A stretch of DNA of 64,000 bases, from contig VXCM01000807.1 in the NCBI GenBank assembly GCA_014773175.1, positions 1 through 64,000 on the forward strand, read 5' to 3'. The translations under genes were made by a program, and so were the position numbers. The notes under the pieces were generated by a model that ran no database searches, was not told the DNA's origin, and saw only the letters and a program-made list of their open reading frames with translations. Of the stretch, positions 1-15,366 are shown piece after piece (within the stretch, counting starts at the first letter, position 1; every line of letters starts with the position of its first letter). This stretch comes from Lucifuga dentata (lineage: Eukaryota; Chordata; Actinopteri; Ophidiiformes; Bythitidae).

Positions 1-677
1 AGATGATTCGCTGTGGTGACCCCTGAAGGGAAAGCCGAAAGGAAAAGAAGAAGAAGAAGAGATTTTACATTGGGGAACCAAAGACTGTACTACCCTCTTA
101 TATACTGTAGCTGCATTTGTTTTAATGTTTGCTATGACGAAAATATTCCAGATATCTAGTGATCCACCTTTCAGCTCGCATTTGGAGAATGCTGGACTCA
201 AGAGGAACATGTCAAACACAACCCTTCCCCAATGCATACTCAGACATGCATGCACAACACACACATACACACACCAAAACCCTTGTGAAAGGTATATGAA
301 CATGTTTACTTTAGGTATTGTCATGAAAAATGTGCAAGAATTGAAAGATGAGAAGTTAAGTGTATGGAAAGAGACTGCAAGATACAGCCTGTGCAGTGTT
401 TGGATCTTGAGGTGTGACAGAGTTTCTCTGCAAGCATGTGGAGCTGGACAGTGTTAAACACTGAACATGTTTCTGCACGAGGAGCCTTACATGCAGCCTT
501 GGAAACACAATCAAGTTGATCTGTAGTTTGTTGAGTGATCTGAAAATGCTTCTTGTTGTCAGTTCTTCACTACAGCACTTGAATACACCAGTAGGAAGCA
601 TTTTCAGATCACTCTGTGCTATTTAATTGCACTTATATGCTAAAATTACGTAACTCTGAAAAAACCCTGAATGCACA

Positions 678-910
678 TCTTGTTCGTGATGATGGATTAC
701 CTATCCCAAGAACGTTTCAAGTATCAACAAGTTGATTTTAATAGCTTACCAGAATTAACTGAAACCAATGGCAGTCTGGAAGGTAGGAAAAAAAATGTTT
801 TAATTCATCGTTCCAGTAGTATGCTTTGGGAAATGATTGTCAGTAATGTTACGTGTATGAAAATTGAATATATTAGGCTCAAACATGCAAAATGGACGGT
901 ATGGTCCTTT
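678..910 (+). repeat. TTAAAGG-ended MITE, copy A (3' half)
   Basis: This stretch matches the 3' half of the element described at 45899-46409 when that element is read on the minus strand. Shared blocks include GATGGATTACCTATC, the TTGATTTT..ATAG block, a 'GGCAGTCTG.AAGGTA' block and the terminal 'CTCAAACATGCAAAAT...GGTCCTTT', which is followed by AAAA. The 5' half is missing. It is the most diverged of the four copies I found. Confidence 0.6.
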
Positions 911-3253
911 AAAATGTAAAATTGTTACAATGCTGCAGTTTGGTTTAGTTCCAAGAGAAATTCCAAGAGAACCTAAAAATGTATCAGCAAAAACCATGTG
1001 AGAACACTCACTCTGCTCTCAGAAATGTCTGAAATAAGTTTACTATGCTGGTGTATAGCTAAATAACATCAACAATGACACAATTGGCATATGTTCCTAT
1101 TCATAGTCAAAATTTGAGCTATATACCAAACAAAACTATGGTAGCAGAATATTTGCCACATAAGTCTAACCTTCTCTGGCTGTAGATCAACCAACAGATC
1201 AATCAATCACATTGTACTTGGTTGAGAACTAGTTTGGAAGCTATTCATATCATTAACAATGGCTTAAGAGTCTGTGTGTGACAGGACTCAGGCCACGTCC
1301 TTGAAAGGATCTTGATGCGATTGCTGTGGTCAGACCTGCCTGAAATGAACCATACCATGGGAGAAATGAACTGTAGTTCAACTGAACAGAATTTAAATCA
1401 AATAAGAGTGAAAACACCCTAAGAAACAAACAAACAAACAAAGCTTCACCCAGGGGGCTTCCAAGAAAGAGTGGGACCCTATTCAATTGCCTTATTCACT
1501 TATGCACCACAGACTGGCACTTAAATCACATCTGTGACAGTGTTAACTTTGAGTTTCGACTTTAAGCCAATGTACAAGTGTTTGTTTTTCTTAATAGCAG
1601 CGACACTAACAACTAAAAACAAGAAAACAATTGGTGTAATAACTCCACATGACCATAATGTAATGTCTGGCTGTAATTGTTTATTAGAGAACTCTGTCAT
1701 TAAAAGCACTAAAGGATGTTGGCTCTGAAGATAATGGCCTGAACCAATGGAGCATAGCACATTTTGTGGATTGAACAAGCTTGGCTCATCATCATCAAAC
1801 ATTACTCAGCATCAGTGTTGAGTTTACTGTAAATTTCAAATGTTTTTGGTTGTAGACTGAGTTAGACAGAGGCTAAATGTAAGTAACTTAACAAACAAAA
1901 GAAAAACTACAGAAAGTCAATCTATAACCTCCAACTGCATGAATAACTGGTTTACTGTGCAGTCGACTCTTGAGTGAACACATGCATGTACAGCTCTAGG
2001 TGGATCAATATTCATAACCTTCTTTATAGCTCTGACAGATTAGGTTTATTCTTGGATCTGAGCTGCATATGGGGAAAGAAGACCAATCAATGGCACTCAT
2101 AGACCTATAGTATCTCTTGTGAGTGAAAACCCATCTCTACTTTGCACCGCAATGCAAAATGGAGTTCTTTACATGTATATCATGGCTTAGAGAGAATCAA
2201 AATCAACCAAGGTTTTAACTTTGAGATTGTAACTGTCAGCCAGTCCAGGGACTTGTGAGAACACAACTCAGAATATGTGAAGCCCTTGAAGCTCACCTTA
2301 ATCCTAAATGGAGAAATCACTGGTTGGCTGAATAATCTCCATATTTTGCATAATATTTCTAATTCTGTATTTGCTGGAAGACTGCAGGGATCATCTCCAT
2401 ATATTTTTCCCTTCCTTTCTGGTCCTATGTATGGTGTATGCCTGAATCAGGGCAATGTCCCCCTGAGTTCTGCTTGACTTTTCTAGGTCATGATGATAAG
2501 AGCCAATGCTGAAAATGTGTTTTTTATCGAAAGTCTTGCATGACATTCAGGCTTCAATTGAGTGTTGCCCACTGGAAGATGACTAGACACGTGTGTCAAA
2601 GGTCTTGGCCTGTTTTCCTTCAAAAGGAATTTTACAGCTACACAGACAGCCATCTTCTATTTTTTTCCCCCAATACTTTACATTTTATAAAACACCACAT
2701 AAATTAAAAGATTGAACACATACAACAAACATATTTACTAGCTTTGTAACAATTAGAAAAAATTAGAACACTTTGTTCCATAATCAAATTTATCATCCCT
2801 TGAAAATGTTACTGACAAAATTAATTTTCAAATACTGGCAGATAATGCCACTTTCAGTATCTTCGTGGCATGAGCACAGATGTTCAGTCAGTTCTGGAAG
2901 ATTTTGTGCAATTTTGGATATAACACAGAGGCAAAATATCCAAAATCAATTTGCTTTATGACCACACACGAATTTGTTGCTGATATCATGCCGGGATAAA
3001 TTCTATCTATACAATATCATCCTCCACAGTGCCAAGAAATGGTTTAGATTGGTAGCTTTCAGCGCAAATAGATGACAGCACCTCCTCTTTGCTGCCTACA
3101 CTTAGTGTTTTCTTGTAAATGGAAAATGTGCACCACCTGCTACAGCAGAACAAGCCAGCAGCTCTAAGCCAAGCCCAGACACACATCTCCTGGTCTTTTA
3201 AGTGTAGGCGGACAAACTCCTATCTACTTGATAACAGCTAGAATGACTCCCTA

Positions 3254-3276
3254 TGTGTGTGTGTGTGTGTGTGTGT
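3254..3276. repeat. (TG)n microsatellite
   Basis: Uninterrupted TG dinucleotide run of about 11 units. Confidence 0.9.
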
Positions 3277-3403
3277 ACTTCAGTGTCTCCTTCTACAAGC
3301 TTTGTATATATGCATCTCAATCATCTACTGACTGGGTGGTGGATATATCAGTGCTGGCCTCCCACCATGCAGAAGACTGACCACAATCAAGATCATGAGG
3401 AGG

Positions 3404-3516
<113 letters not shown>

Positions 3517-6500
3517 GAGCATGCATGCATCAAGGGGCAGGGGTGGAGTGAAAATGGAGATGCAGAAGGAGGCAGAATAAAGGTAGAATACACAAAAAAG
3601 TAAACAACTGCCACTGTGTTATTTTGTTGCATAAAAACTTGAAGACAGAGGAGGAAAAAGAACAGTTGTTATGCACCATCTCTTGTAGAAGATGAGGTCT
3701 GAAGAAAGAGTGGGAGCAAGTTTTCCACCCTCTTAAAAATGACACCTTCTTGTAATGCAGACAGATGGCCTGATATCATCCATCTTGACCGTTTTTTATG
3801 TATTTTCTTCAAAACACACACACACCCCACCAACTTCAAGCCTCCATATTACACTGGACTGACAGGACCGTGTTGCTTGCCATCTGCTTGCCGTGTTTGG
3901 CACCAGAGCATGTATTTCCTGTTTGAGATGTCTCCTGTTGGGGACGCCATTGATAGAGTAATCAATCAGTGGCATTAAAACGTCACCCTGACGTCCCTAT
4001 CATGAAGATATCTTATCACTCCATCATTCTAATAACTTATTCACATCTCTTTCAATTCTATATTCTTACTTCTGGAGCAAATCACTCTTGACATTTCAAA
4101 TCCCAAAGAAAACAACTGTGTTGCTCACTTGTTCATATGCAAGTTCCCCCAAGTTGTTTTATTTTCATGCAGAGGTGATCATCGTTCTCTGGGTAATGCA
4201 AAGAGCCTTTGAATCCAGACTGAGCAATTGTTAGATGTTTGTTTTGCTAATGCTTCCCTGTGAATTTCCTACAGAGCCCAGCAGAAATTCAATCTCTACC
4301 GATCATTGAGCCAGCAGAAGAAATTACAGTCAATTTGTCAACTGGAACCAAAATCTAATCTGTTTAATGATACAAGGCTCCGTTCTACAGGCCCACTAAG
4401 CAGCCTGTTTATAAGTCTCTTTGCCTTCATGGTTTCAAAGCTGTCATTTACTCCACATGGTCCTTGTATATCCTAATTACAGATTTATTATAGATAAGTT
4501 TGTATATCATGAGCAGAAAAGTATGCGGATCAGTTATTCAAAGGTGCAGAGTATTACATTAAATTGTCCCCTCTCACTGTGCTTTCCAAGTTTTCCTGCC
4601 TAGATCTCTGCCTGGATAAAGGACAATCACTTCCCAGTCTGCAAAGATGAGTAAGAGCCTGGGAGCATGCTGTCCTCCATGCTGACAGAGAAACTAATTC
4701 ACAGTAGATGCAAACATTTCTTAATGAATAATAATGCCACAGAGACATCTGAACAAATTTCTTGGTTGTTCTTATTTTGAATCATGCACAGTTTTGCATC
4801 AGGCACAATAGTGAAGCACTAATTAAACATAACACATCACTAAGTATACACCACAGGAAGTACGTGTTAGAGTGCAGTGTGTGAGTCAGCCACTATGGAT
4901 GGATTGATTATAAAGAAATAGGGAGCCAATGACTCTTCTTTAACGTGACTCAGTGATATACAGGAAAGCATTAACAGCATAGCGACACATCCCACTTATG
5001 TAGTACATGCAACCATGCACCACACACACACACTTCTTTCAGGCACACAGATACTGGTTGTGCTACAGTGTGTGCCATGACAGGGAGAAGTGCTGACGAT
5101 GGTGGCCAGCTCGGTGTTACCTTGACCCTGTGCCAGTCTACAAGGGCAACAGCCTGGTGCACCCACAGGCATGGCCAACATCCAGCTGCTGCCACCCACT
5201 CAGACTGTCACACTCCAGAGCAACAATTATCCCACTGACACATGGGCGACTGGACTTAAACTGCACCTGGTGTATTTCATTCTCTAAAAAGGCTAAATTA
5301 TCTGCAGTGATTTTAGGACATTAATTTTGAAAATAAAAGGCTAGATTATCTTTCAGTCCATGTGTCAAGGGTTCACTAATATACAACTAAGTATAAGAAA
5401 GAGCTCAATTTAGTGCCGCACGTCCTCACTACAGTACAGGAATCAGCAGTGAAGCACCACATTTAACTGTTAATGACACATAATTGACTTCGATTTCCTC
5501 CGATTCAAACAGTGAGGAAGTAACAAGAAGAGAGACTGTCTTCAAATTTGGTGGCATACATCCATACTCCTCACATCCACTCTTGAGGATCAGAAGAAAA
5601 ATCTATATCACAGTTTTACTTTTACAGGAAATTAATCAACACCAGTTTCAGTCAGTTCACACTTTGAACAGAGAGGAGACAAGCATTCTCACTCCATCCA
5701 ACAGGGTGGATGAATGTTTAAGTCTATATAAGTTCTAATCACTGTGTATATTGACCTAGTTGGGAGGAGGAGCTGAGGTGCTGGAAAGATTCCCAGCTGG
5801 CGTGACAGAAACAGAGACATAGGTGCTGATCTTTGGATCAGAGTAGCTGGAGGCAGGCCTTAATGAAGAGGTAGCAGCTGATGGGGATAGGCTCATCCTG
5901 GCTGCCAGAGCAGGAGCCCATTAGTGGTGGACCGCCAACAGGAGAGGCTTCACTGACAAGGTGTAACTAGGGACAGGGATGTGACGATAGATAGCATCGG
6001 CTAATTATCTTTAGGTGCTACCAAGGAGAGAAAGAAGAGAACTGGAAATTGGGGGAGCACAAGACAAGGAGTGGAAAAATGGGCAGTTTGAAACCTAGAA
6101 TGAAAGCAAAAGGCTTATGTCACACCATCTATGTCTACAAGGTTTAATATTGGAACATTTCCCTTCAGGCATTACATTTAATTCACTAAAACAGGCCAGT
6201 TGTCAAAAGTCAAACAGATCATTGTACAGGGAAGTGAGTGTTGTGTGAAAATAGAGACAGAGCATGGAATCTGCTATTTGGCTTGTTTTTATTTCTGTGA
6301 CAGAGTGGATCCTCCTTACAGATGAAAGATAACAGTTTTGCACATGGTTTTGTACAATGTATATTTGTATTAATTCAAGTTTGTGCATGGAGATGTGTGT
6401 GCATATGTGAACGTGTACAAGGAAGTAACACTTCACTCATCAGTGGGCCTCCTGTTGGTGTTCACAGGCTCATCTATTTGAGGTTAATCCTTCCATTCCC

Positions 6501-6723
6501 CTGAAGACTCAAACTCCAACTCAAAGGCGGCTCAGAAGAGAAAAACAAGCATTGTTTGGCGCCAGTAACCACAAGGCCACAATATTCCAACCACAAAGCC
6601 TTTTTGCATTAGTGTGAGGATTGGTCAACACATTTACACACTCTAAGCATCATCCTCTTGCACTGCAAAACTGATGTAGACTCATAAATTTACAGCTACA
6701 GGTAGCATAATCAAGTGATCCCT

Positions 6724-6751
6724 AAAAAAAAAAAAAAAAAAAAAAAAAAAA
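6724..6751. repeat. Poly-A tract
   Basis: Twenty-eight consecutive A residues. No recognisable retroposed gene body lies immediately upstream on the plus strand. Confidence 0.9.
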
Positions 6752-8984
6752 GATTTGTTTGTTCTTTGCTGGGTAGAATAGAGAAAATTTGGAAGGCTTC
6801 TAAAATTCTACTTTTGCTAATGGTGCAGCAACCGAACACAGACATATTACTAGATGAAAATGCCAACCATGGCCCTATAATGGCATATAGATCTATGATA
6901 ATAGCATAAAATGGCAGTAAATGTCACTGTACTCCATTAATAAGTCCTTTGTCTGTGCTGTCGGAGCCTTCAGAGCCTAATGGTCTTTTGTAGTCCTTGG
7001 CAGAACATTTCTGCCAAGAAGGGAATTCCCTCTCTGTTGTGTCCCCTGTGGCCACTGAACACAGTGATAAGGCATTGTGTTTGTAGACAGTGAGTCAGGA
7101 AAGCCAATGGGACCAACAGGATTAGGCCACAAACAGCATCACACTCTCAGCTCCTAATAATATGCACCACACGCACACACACACACAGGTTCACACCCAC
7201 ATGCATGTACACGGATATCTAATGTAGCTGCAGGGACAGAAATGTCCTTTGCACCAGTCATGGATGAATAATAATACAATTTTCCGGACATACCTTTAAG
7301 ACATGGGCAATTTCGATTTTACTAACCCAATTATCCTCAATATAAACAAAGTGGTGACTGAAATCCTTAAACTAGCTGTTGAAGGACAGTGGTTGTTTCT
7401 GAAGACGGTGAATTTTACAGTAACAGGAGGTCCCTGGAGTACCAGCATGACCAGATGACATGAGATGATGAACACTGAGTGCTCTGATGGCTGAGTGCCT
7501 TGGAGGAGCTTGTATGCGTGTATGTACGCCTGTGTGCTTGTGTGTTTATCTGCTGCGTGTGTGGTTGTCCTCTGCGTGCCTCCCCATAGATCCAGGCTCC
7601 CACTGCACTCATACCTCCCCATGGGTGATAGGAGGTCCCTCATGCACTCCCATGCATTCCCACGCCTTGGCTGACGCTCTTTGACATGACTAATGTAAAC
7701 AGATGTTGTGCCGTGACAGGAAGTGGCTGACTCTGGAGGAGCTGATGGAAAAGAAGCTGTTCGTCTTTGTGAAAGAGAACAGTGGGGAGGTCACAACAGC
7801 AGGAACCAACAGAGAATCCATCCCAGGCAGACGTGTTTAGTGGGTGTTGGGGGGGATAGGGGGCTGCATAGACGCTCTGTAACCCCACAGTCAGGGTTAA
7901 ATAGCTGTCTTCACCAAATGTTGCTTTATGGCTGTAACTTTACACAGCACCACCAGGACTTTAAATCATCGGCACAATGCAGAGCTCATACCTTATCAAA
8001 GGCATAGGAATTCAACTATATTATGTAATATCAAACTGAAATGCAAAAACCTAAGTGCTTTATAAATAGTCACATGGTGGCACTATTTGACTTAGATCCA
8101 ATAATATTCCAGGTTTTGGAGTAGATACAAGGAATGTGGGCAGTAAATTAAAACAGTGCTGTTATGACTGTTAATTACATGGAGACCTGATAGCTTGTTA
8201 CTATGAGAGAACTTGATGACCATTTATTAATGATTAGCATTTATTACTGCACACTTGATGGTGTGTTGTAGAGTGAGGAGGATATATACCTGCAAAATGG
8301 AGTTTTCACACCCTCACAAACCAAAAAGTTGCTCTGTACAGCATTAATAAATGATTTATTAATAAATGATTATTGGTAATGCCATTACTTACAACTTGTA
8401 AAAATATTGCCTTAGGCTGTTTTCATTTGTTATTGTTAGGGTTATGATTAGGCTCCATATAGTAAATGGGCTGTTACTTTCATTAGATTTATTCTTAGTT
8501 TGACACCTAAAAATATCCAAACAAAAAACATATATAAACAAAGCCTTTCAGAACTATCGCTCTGCTCATTGGTCATAAATATCTAGGAGCAGGAATGACA
8601 AAATCAAAGCGGGAAAAAGTTACTATATGCCAGGTTAGTTCTGTAACATGGAATGATGATATAATTACGGGATACGTTCCAGTTTCTTTTGGGCTATATG
8701 CCAAGAAAAAATATGCCAGCAAAATGTTGAATTTGCATTTTGCTCCAGTTGACTGAACATGACAATGCATATAATGAGCATATACTGTATATGAAATGCT
8801 AACCTTCATCGTGTTATTCTGAAGATGTATTAGGTAAGTTTGATATATGTTGCAACATTTTCACAGCATCCGTTCGATTTGCTATGGGTAAGTAAAAGTG
8901 TAAATTAATAAATGTACCACATGACCTAGAGAACAGTCAATAGATCAACAGATTGCCTTGTAATTGGTTCAGAACTCATTCTGG

Positions 8985-9120
8985 ACATGTTCACACCACA
9001 AACGAACCACTCTAAAATTTGTCTGGGACAGATCGAATCTCAGAATGGTGCTATTGTTTTGGTCCCCACGCAAGTGCAATTGCTCAGTCCTGCCCTAACT
9101 AACCAGACTAAGGAGGGAAC
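8985..9120. mobile_element. Possible DNA-transposon remnant
   Basis: The stretch running from 'CACAAACGAACCACTC' through 'TTTGGTCCCCACGCAAGTGCAATTG' resembles, from memory, a non-autonomous DNA-transposon end that recurs in fish genomes. No second terminus or target-site duplication was found, so this is a tentative family resemblance only. Confidence 0.25.
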
Positions 9121-11425
9121 ATACAGGATTAAACCACATAAATGTGGAAACACCTGCCATTGAAAATTCATTGTTCTCCCTCAGTTGACTTCCAATAGTA
9201 TTAGCAGGACTGGTCCAGCACATAATTATTAAATCAACCAAGCTAATTAAAGCTAAATAACACAAAAATGTCATACATTCCCAAGTTCCAATAGGAAATC
9301 CATGAGATGTCTAATTTTGTTCTTACCACCAACTACAAATTAAATGGTCTTTTTTGTTTGGCTGTATCAACTTTAAGCTATAATAACTGTCACTGAAAAT
9401 AACAAAAAAAATATTAGAAATGAAACATAAAAATAATTACATATGGCTCTCTGGCTTTCCATGATTTTACCTTCCAAAAACAAGTAAAATACAATAAACT
9501 ACAAAATATGTGATGCACTGTTGTATCACCCTTCAGCACTAATGGACTTGTATGGGAACAGTAGTGGACACATTAACATCTCCTATAGGACTAATGTTGT
9601 CTTTTATCTTCAGCCAATGGTCATGATTCTCAAGGAGTGTATAACAGGGAGGTGAGGATGAGCTGTTTTTTTTCCTCTTCTCTCATCATCAAAACTCTTT
9701 CATCTTTTATCAGCTGAACATGAATCCAAAGAGACACTGGGATTGAGGCCAAAGCCGACTGGCCTGGTCAGACCCGAGGCAAAAATCAGAGGACCTTGTA
9801 AGGCAGTCCTCCCTATTTGCTCCACCTTCGTCTTTATCTTTCTCATCTACCAACCTTCATAAAAGCAGTGTACTGTGGGCTTCTAAAAACATATTAGGAA
9901 ATAGATGAAAACACCAAAATCAAAAGCAGAAACCTATGTCCTACAACAAACAGTTGTAAACAAAAATCAGGAAGAGCTCAAAAAGACATAAATTGTCATT
10001 CTTCATCTCAGATCTATGAGATGTTGGACCAGGAGCTCCTCAAGGCTTGTGAAATAGATCAAATGACAGCAGACCATTACATCTTTTCAAACCTGCTATG
10101 CCATTAATGGGCGAGATCTGTTCTGGAGCAATCTGGAGCAAATCACAGTGGCACCAAATGGAAGTGCAGGATGCCTGCTGCAAGAAGGAGATGAAAGTCT
10201 GTGTGCTGGCTCTGCTTCCATCCCACTATTGCAGGGCCACATTTCCTGCTGACATTTGGCATGCAAAGTGTGGATATGAAACAAGAAGGCCACACATGGC
10301 ACATCTGCATCTCCTTTATCTGATGAGCTCAGACCAAAGAGGGTCCCCTCCTCAGATACCACAATCGCAAGAGTGCATAGGAAAATGCAGTGCATATTTA
10401 AGAAATGCATTTGCTTGACTGTATTTGCAGACATACATGCATACAGCATATAGCACACTGAGCGAAAGCAAAAAGGGAAAGAAGAAAAACTAGTGAATAT
10501 CAGACAGTGGAGTCTGGGGACAGACTGAGAAAAAACTGAATGAAATATTAATGGGAATGAAATATTAACATCATTCTTCTATTGAACTCTGAAGTTTTGG
10601 GAATGGGTGTTTTTGCAGAAGTATGTTTATCGCTCTTTAACTAGGAGGTTTGCTGAAGAACTGTCACAAGTCTTTTGAAACACGTCCACTCTCTTCAATT
10701 CAGGATGCATGTGAGTCTCACAGGTAATGATGAAGCTGTTTAGCATTGATACGCTGTTTGACAGCCAAAAACTTCATGTAGTAAGTAAAAAAGTACCTGA
10801 GGTAAACACTGCACATGCGCACATACAGGTGCTGCTATGTATTGTAATAACCTTTACTTGCTGACCTGCACAATCATGTACGTGTGCAATCCTTAACACT
10901 CACATTCACTAAAGTAGACCATTTCTCTGTATTAACACAAAGAAATACAGATTGTACAAAAGACCTAAATACACACCACCCACCTATTACACACCTACAG
11001 ATACAAGCTTTTTTTTTTTAAAAAAAAAATTCTCTCCATCTGTTAATCTTCACATTTTTCCCACATCCACACACTTCCTCTTAGCACACATGCTAAGCCC
11101 TGCATCATGCACTGTGAAGATCCATTGAGAATTAGTGATGATGACAGGCTTAGAAACATGTGAAAGTATTTGCTGGTCTTACAGTAATCCCGTAATAAAG
11201 GGTGGCCCCCATGTGCCAAACGACAGGGAAACACGTATCACTGTAGGATCAGGGGTATTCAGCACTCTTGATAATACCAGACTGTAATTGAGGTTTTCCA
11301 CTTGACCTCCAATCTGTTCTGTATTAAAGGGTTCTCAATGGTGTCTAGGCAGTATTTCCATTGAGAAATCCAGTGAATTGTGTTTGCATAATTCATCATG
11401 TATCATAATTAAGAGGAAACCTTTT

Positions 11426-11426
<1 letters not shown>

Positions 11427-11464
<38 letters not shown>

Positions 11465-11479
11465 TGCGTGTGTGTGTGT
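11427..11479. repeat. (TG)n microsatellite
   Basis: Long TG run with one TC and one GC interruption near 11463-11467. It produces spurious Cys-Val repeat reading frames. Confidence 0.9.
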
Positions 11480-12019
11480 TATAAAGTGGAGAGAAAAAAG
11501 AAACATTCAACATCAAGGTTAACCCTCAGAACTCCTTTAAGATATGTGATCTCTTGTTCAAAGAGCAGCGACTTTAAAAGCCTTGAAAACTCTGTCTTTT
11601 TTTTAGAATCAAGATCAGCACCAGCAATTTTCTATGGCATTTAATCATTAGTATGTCAGGTAGCCATGCCACACCAACAGATGCCCCCCTCTTCTTTACT
11701 GGAGGATGTCAGGTATCAGGATGCCCTCTAGTGATAATCACACCTGACAAATGAGCCTTGACAAAGGAATGGAGGGTGGCCAACCTCTCACTGATTTGAC
11801 AGAACAAGTTAATTGAAACTATCAATCAGAACCACTATTCTATATCTCTCTTTCTGTCTTTCATTCTATCCTGAATAATCTGTTTCTCCCACTCACAGCT
11901 GCAAAAATTTATCTCATTCCTGTCAGTCTTGCTTTGTCTCATGCTCACTTGTACACATATTAAGACCTGCTGAATGTGCGAAAAATCAATATAAAAATAT
12001 TGCTGCTCTCTTTGCTGGA

Positions 12020-12389
12020 NNNNNNNNNNNNNNNNNNNNNNNNNNNNNNNNNNNNNNNNNNNNNNNNNNNNNNNNNNNNNNNNNNNNNNNNNNNNNNNNN
12101 NNNNNNNNNNNNNNNNNNNNNNNNNNNNNNNNNNNNNNNNNNNNNNNNNNNNNNNNNNNNNNNNNNNNNNNNNNNNNNNNNNNNNNNNNNNNNNNNNNNN
12201 NNNNNNNNNNNNNNNNNNNNNNNNNNNNNNNNNNNNNNNNNNNNNNNNNNNNNNNNNNNNNNNNNNNNNNNNNNNNNNNNNNNNNNNNNNNNNNNNNNNN
12301 NNNNNNNNNNNNNNNNNNNNNNNNNNNNNNNNNNNNNNNNNNNNNNNNNNNNNNNNNNNNNNNNNNNNNNNNNNNNNNNNNNNNNNNNN
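12020..12389. other. Assembly gap (370 N)
   Basis: Run of 370 N. Open frames spanning it are meaningless. Confidence 0.99.
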
Positions 12390-12731
12390 CAACCCACCCC
12401 CATGATGCACAAACATTAGTTGTTCATTACACTGTGAGAGAGATAATAAATACATCACTGCAGCATTTTCTGCCTGTTGCCTTCACCAGCCTTTCTGCAC
12501 CCATTGCATCTTGTATGTTTAGCACAGTGGCATCTCAAGTCTCTGTGCAAAATCCTTTTGGTATAAACTGGTTTCGAGCTCATACGGCACTACACAGCAT
12601 GTCAGAGTCACTGGCAGGGAAGAGAGGACAGAATCAGAACAAAAGGAAATACCTCCCCTTTTTGGAGAGCAAAGGGTTAAGCCTGTTACAGAAGACCAAT
12701 CAGGACTGGTGGAGCACTGCAAACCTCCGCA

Positions 12732-12735
<4 letters not shown>

Positions 12736-12775
<40 letters not shown>
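12736..12775. repeat. (GA)n microsatellite
   Basis: About 20 AG units without interruption. Confidence 0.9.
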
Positions 12776-12777
<2 letters not shown>

Positions 12778-15366
12778 ACTCTCTCTTCCTCCATAAGTGT
12801 GATGGTTTGCACTCCTATCCACACAGTCAGGCAGGGAGGGAGCACAACAGAGAGATGGAGTTTGTGAGATGAGTATTCACACATCATGGAGAAATAAGAA
12901 ACAGAAAAAAAAAAGGATAAAAGGGAGGAGGAGAAAATTCCCAGTGACATCCCTGTCAGGACTAATCTGTGTGGACTGTTTTTCTCTGTACAGGACTAAG
13001 GAGAGTGTCACAGAACATCTGTCTGTTGCACGACCCTCGCATCTTCATCAGTATTTGTTCCTAATTCTGGGATTATTGCTGGAAGAAGCAGAAGATAAAC
13101 AATTTGTATCTGTCGACCTAGATTGTTGCAGTACTGGAAGGAGAGGGGACTGCATGGTGTATAGACCATCTCTGGAGCATCTGTGTTTACTCTGCATGGT
13201 GAGCTTGGCTGTGTTTTGATGGGGCACTCTAACTTAATGGTTTGATTTACAGCACGGAGTAAAGCGTGTGTCAAGGAAAAAAGAACTCAATGGCAATGTC
13301 TGTCTGCCCAAAAATACAAAAGCACAGGCTAAAAAAGCATCAAGCAAGTAACATCCTGAGCAACTTCTATACTGTATTGTTGAAAGATCTCGGTGTAGAA
13401 ACATTGATTGATATTGATCATTGATATATATATATATTGATCACAGTAACTACTACTGTAAACATAAAATTTCAAAAGGCTTTTGATCATTTTTTGCATT
13501 TTCCTACACTTGCACATCTGTATGTCTTAACAGAAGCTTGATACCACAGTGTACTTCTCTTGATATACTGTAGAACTTAATATGTATGCTATTCTCTTTT
13601 ACGCAGCAGTGATGGATAGACAATACAGAACATGGTACTCAATGGCCATGTGGGACATATAACGTATAGCATCCCTCTTTCAGACAACCTTGAAGAGTGA
13701 CCTACACTGTTCCTTTGAAGCCATTACATGGATCGTATATGCTGACAAGTATAAGAGGGTAGTCATGTCAGTATTACAAATACCCCAAGGAAACACAATG
13801 CATAAAAGCACTATGGAAGTCTGTCCTATCATGAAGATTGCATGACCATTTAGAGCCATTGTGGCTGTAGTGAATAACATACACTAATCTATGTCAAACA
13901 TACTGTCTCTGTTTTATTCTATACATTATATACAAAGTATAATCCTTTTATCTTCAGTCTTAAAAATGGGAGAAATAAAACTTGCATTTGTGTAGTCTCA
14001 TTATCAGTGCTACCATTATGTAAATGCAATGGATAAGATGTAAAGTGCATCAGGCGAAACACACAAACATAATAAGACATCAGAGGCTTGTTGCTATGCT
14101 AATAAGAGTTTCTTTGTCATCTCTGCTGAGGATTTGTGTTTATTTTCACTAATGCATCCCCCACACTTCCCTCTCCCACTCCTACACTCTATCTCTCTAT
14201 CATCCATCAACCTACAATTTGTCTCTCTCCAGGATGCTGTGTAAGAAGAGTGAGACATTGAAGGACAGACAGATGATAGCATATGTCCGTCTTGCCTAGG
14301 ATGGCTATGAAAATCTGCAGGGTGGAGTTTCTCTAATAAACTCAATATCTTCATGAGAATAACCTTCTACTGAACTGCAGAATCTATCCTTCCATATCTC
14401 AAAAGCAACAAACCCATACATGTATGAAAACTGGTGATGACATGTCATGCTGATTGGACACACAATCTCCAGTGATTGACTGCATGTTGGGGCAAACTGG
14501 AAACCTGTGCTCAATTTACAAGTCAATGGTGATTGGAGCCAGCATACAGAAACTGATGAGTGAGGTGGAGAGTGAAGGCCTTTTCCATTAGTGCTCCCAG
14601 GGGAGGCATGGGCCTGGACACTACTCGGATGCACTGACCTCTCCTGGTCAGATTCTGGACATTAACTTTGTGTAATTTGGGGAATGTATCACCATGGCTG
14701 TCTGACAAACCCTGTCGCTTGGAATACAAGCTGATGGATATAATGATTTTTCCACAAAGAAAAAATCTGCATTTGGTGATTATCTACAAATCTTACTACT
14801 ACCTGCTCACGGGGAACAGTCCCACTAAAAACAAGGATTTAGACTGCACTATGTGTAGCACATTCCAGCTCTGTGAAGGGGAAAGAGGCTGTGTCTCTTT
14901 GTTTTCTTGGTCATCTATGTCTCGCCTGCCTGGGAATACCATGAGTTTATAAACAGGAGGTGGCTCTGACAGCTTACCCCTGATCCACTCATCCATCAAT
15001 GCTCCCACCATCACCAAAACAAACGGATGAGAGAAAGAGAACAATACAGGAAAGGCCTGTATAGAGGACATTAGCCTTGATTCTTTCACCACGACTGGTT
15101 ACAGGTGGCTGATTCCCAGGCTGTCTTGCCATTAAGGTCATAAGGAAAAAGCTGGCAGCCCATTGACTGTCTTTGGAGAGACAGGTGCTTTTCTGCCTGT
15201 CTGAGAGAGACTAGTGGCAAAGAGAAAAACCTCATTGGGGGGTTCTGCTAAAGCAGAAACACTTTCCACTGGCTACACTGGAGTGTGATACTCACTTCTG
15301 TGGATCTAACATGGACTGTATAGCCTGATTGCTCAGCCCTGGTGTTCAGATAGCGCTGGAGGGAAG

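Noticed and set aside
11378..11644. 88-codon frame rich in Cys-Val
   Set aside because: It translates the TG microsatellite. The same holds for the frames at 20469-20800 and 47709-48131.
11835..12458. Frames of 147-207 codons across 12.0-12.4 kb
   Set aside because: They span a 370-N gap and are mostly undefined residues.
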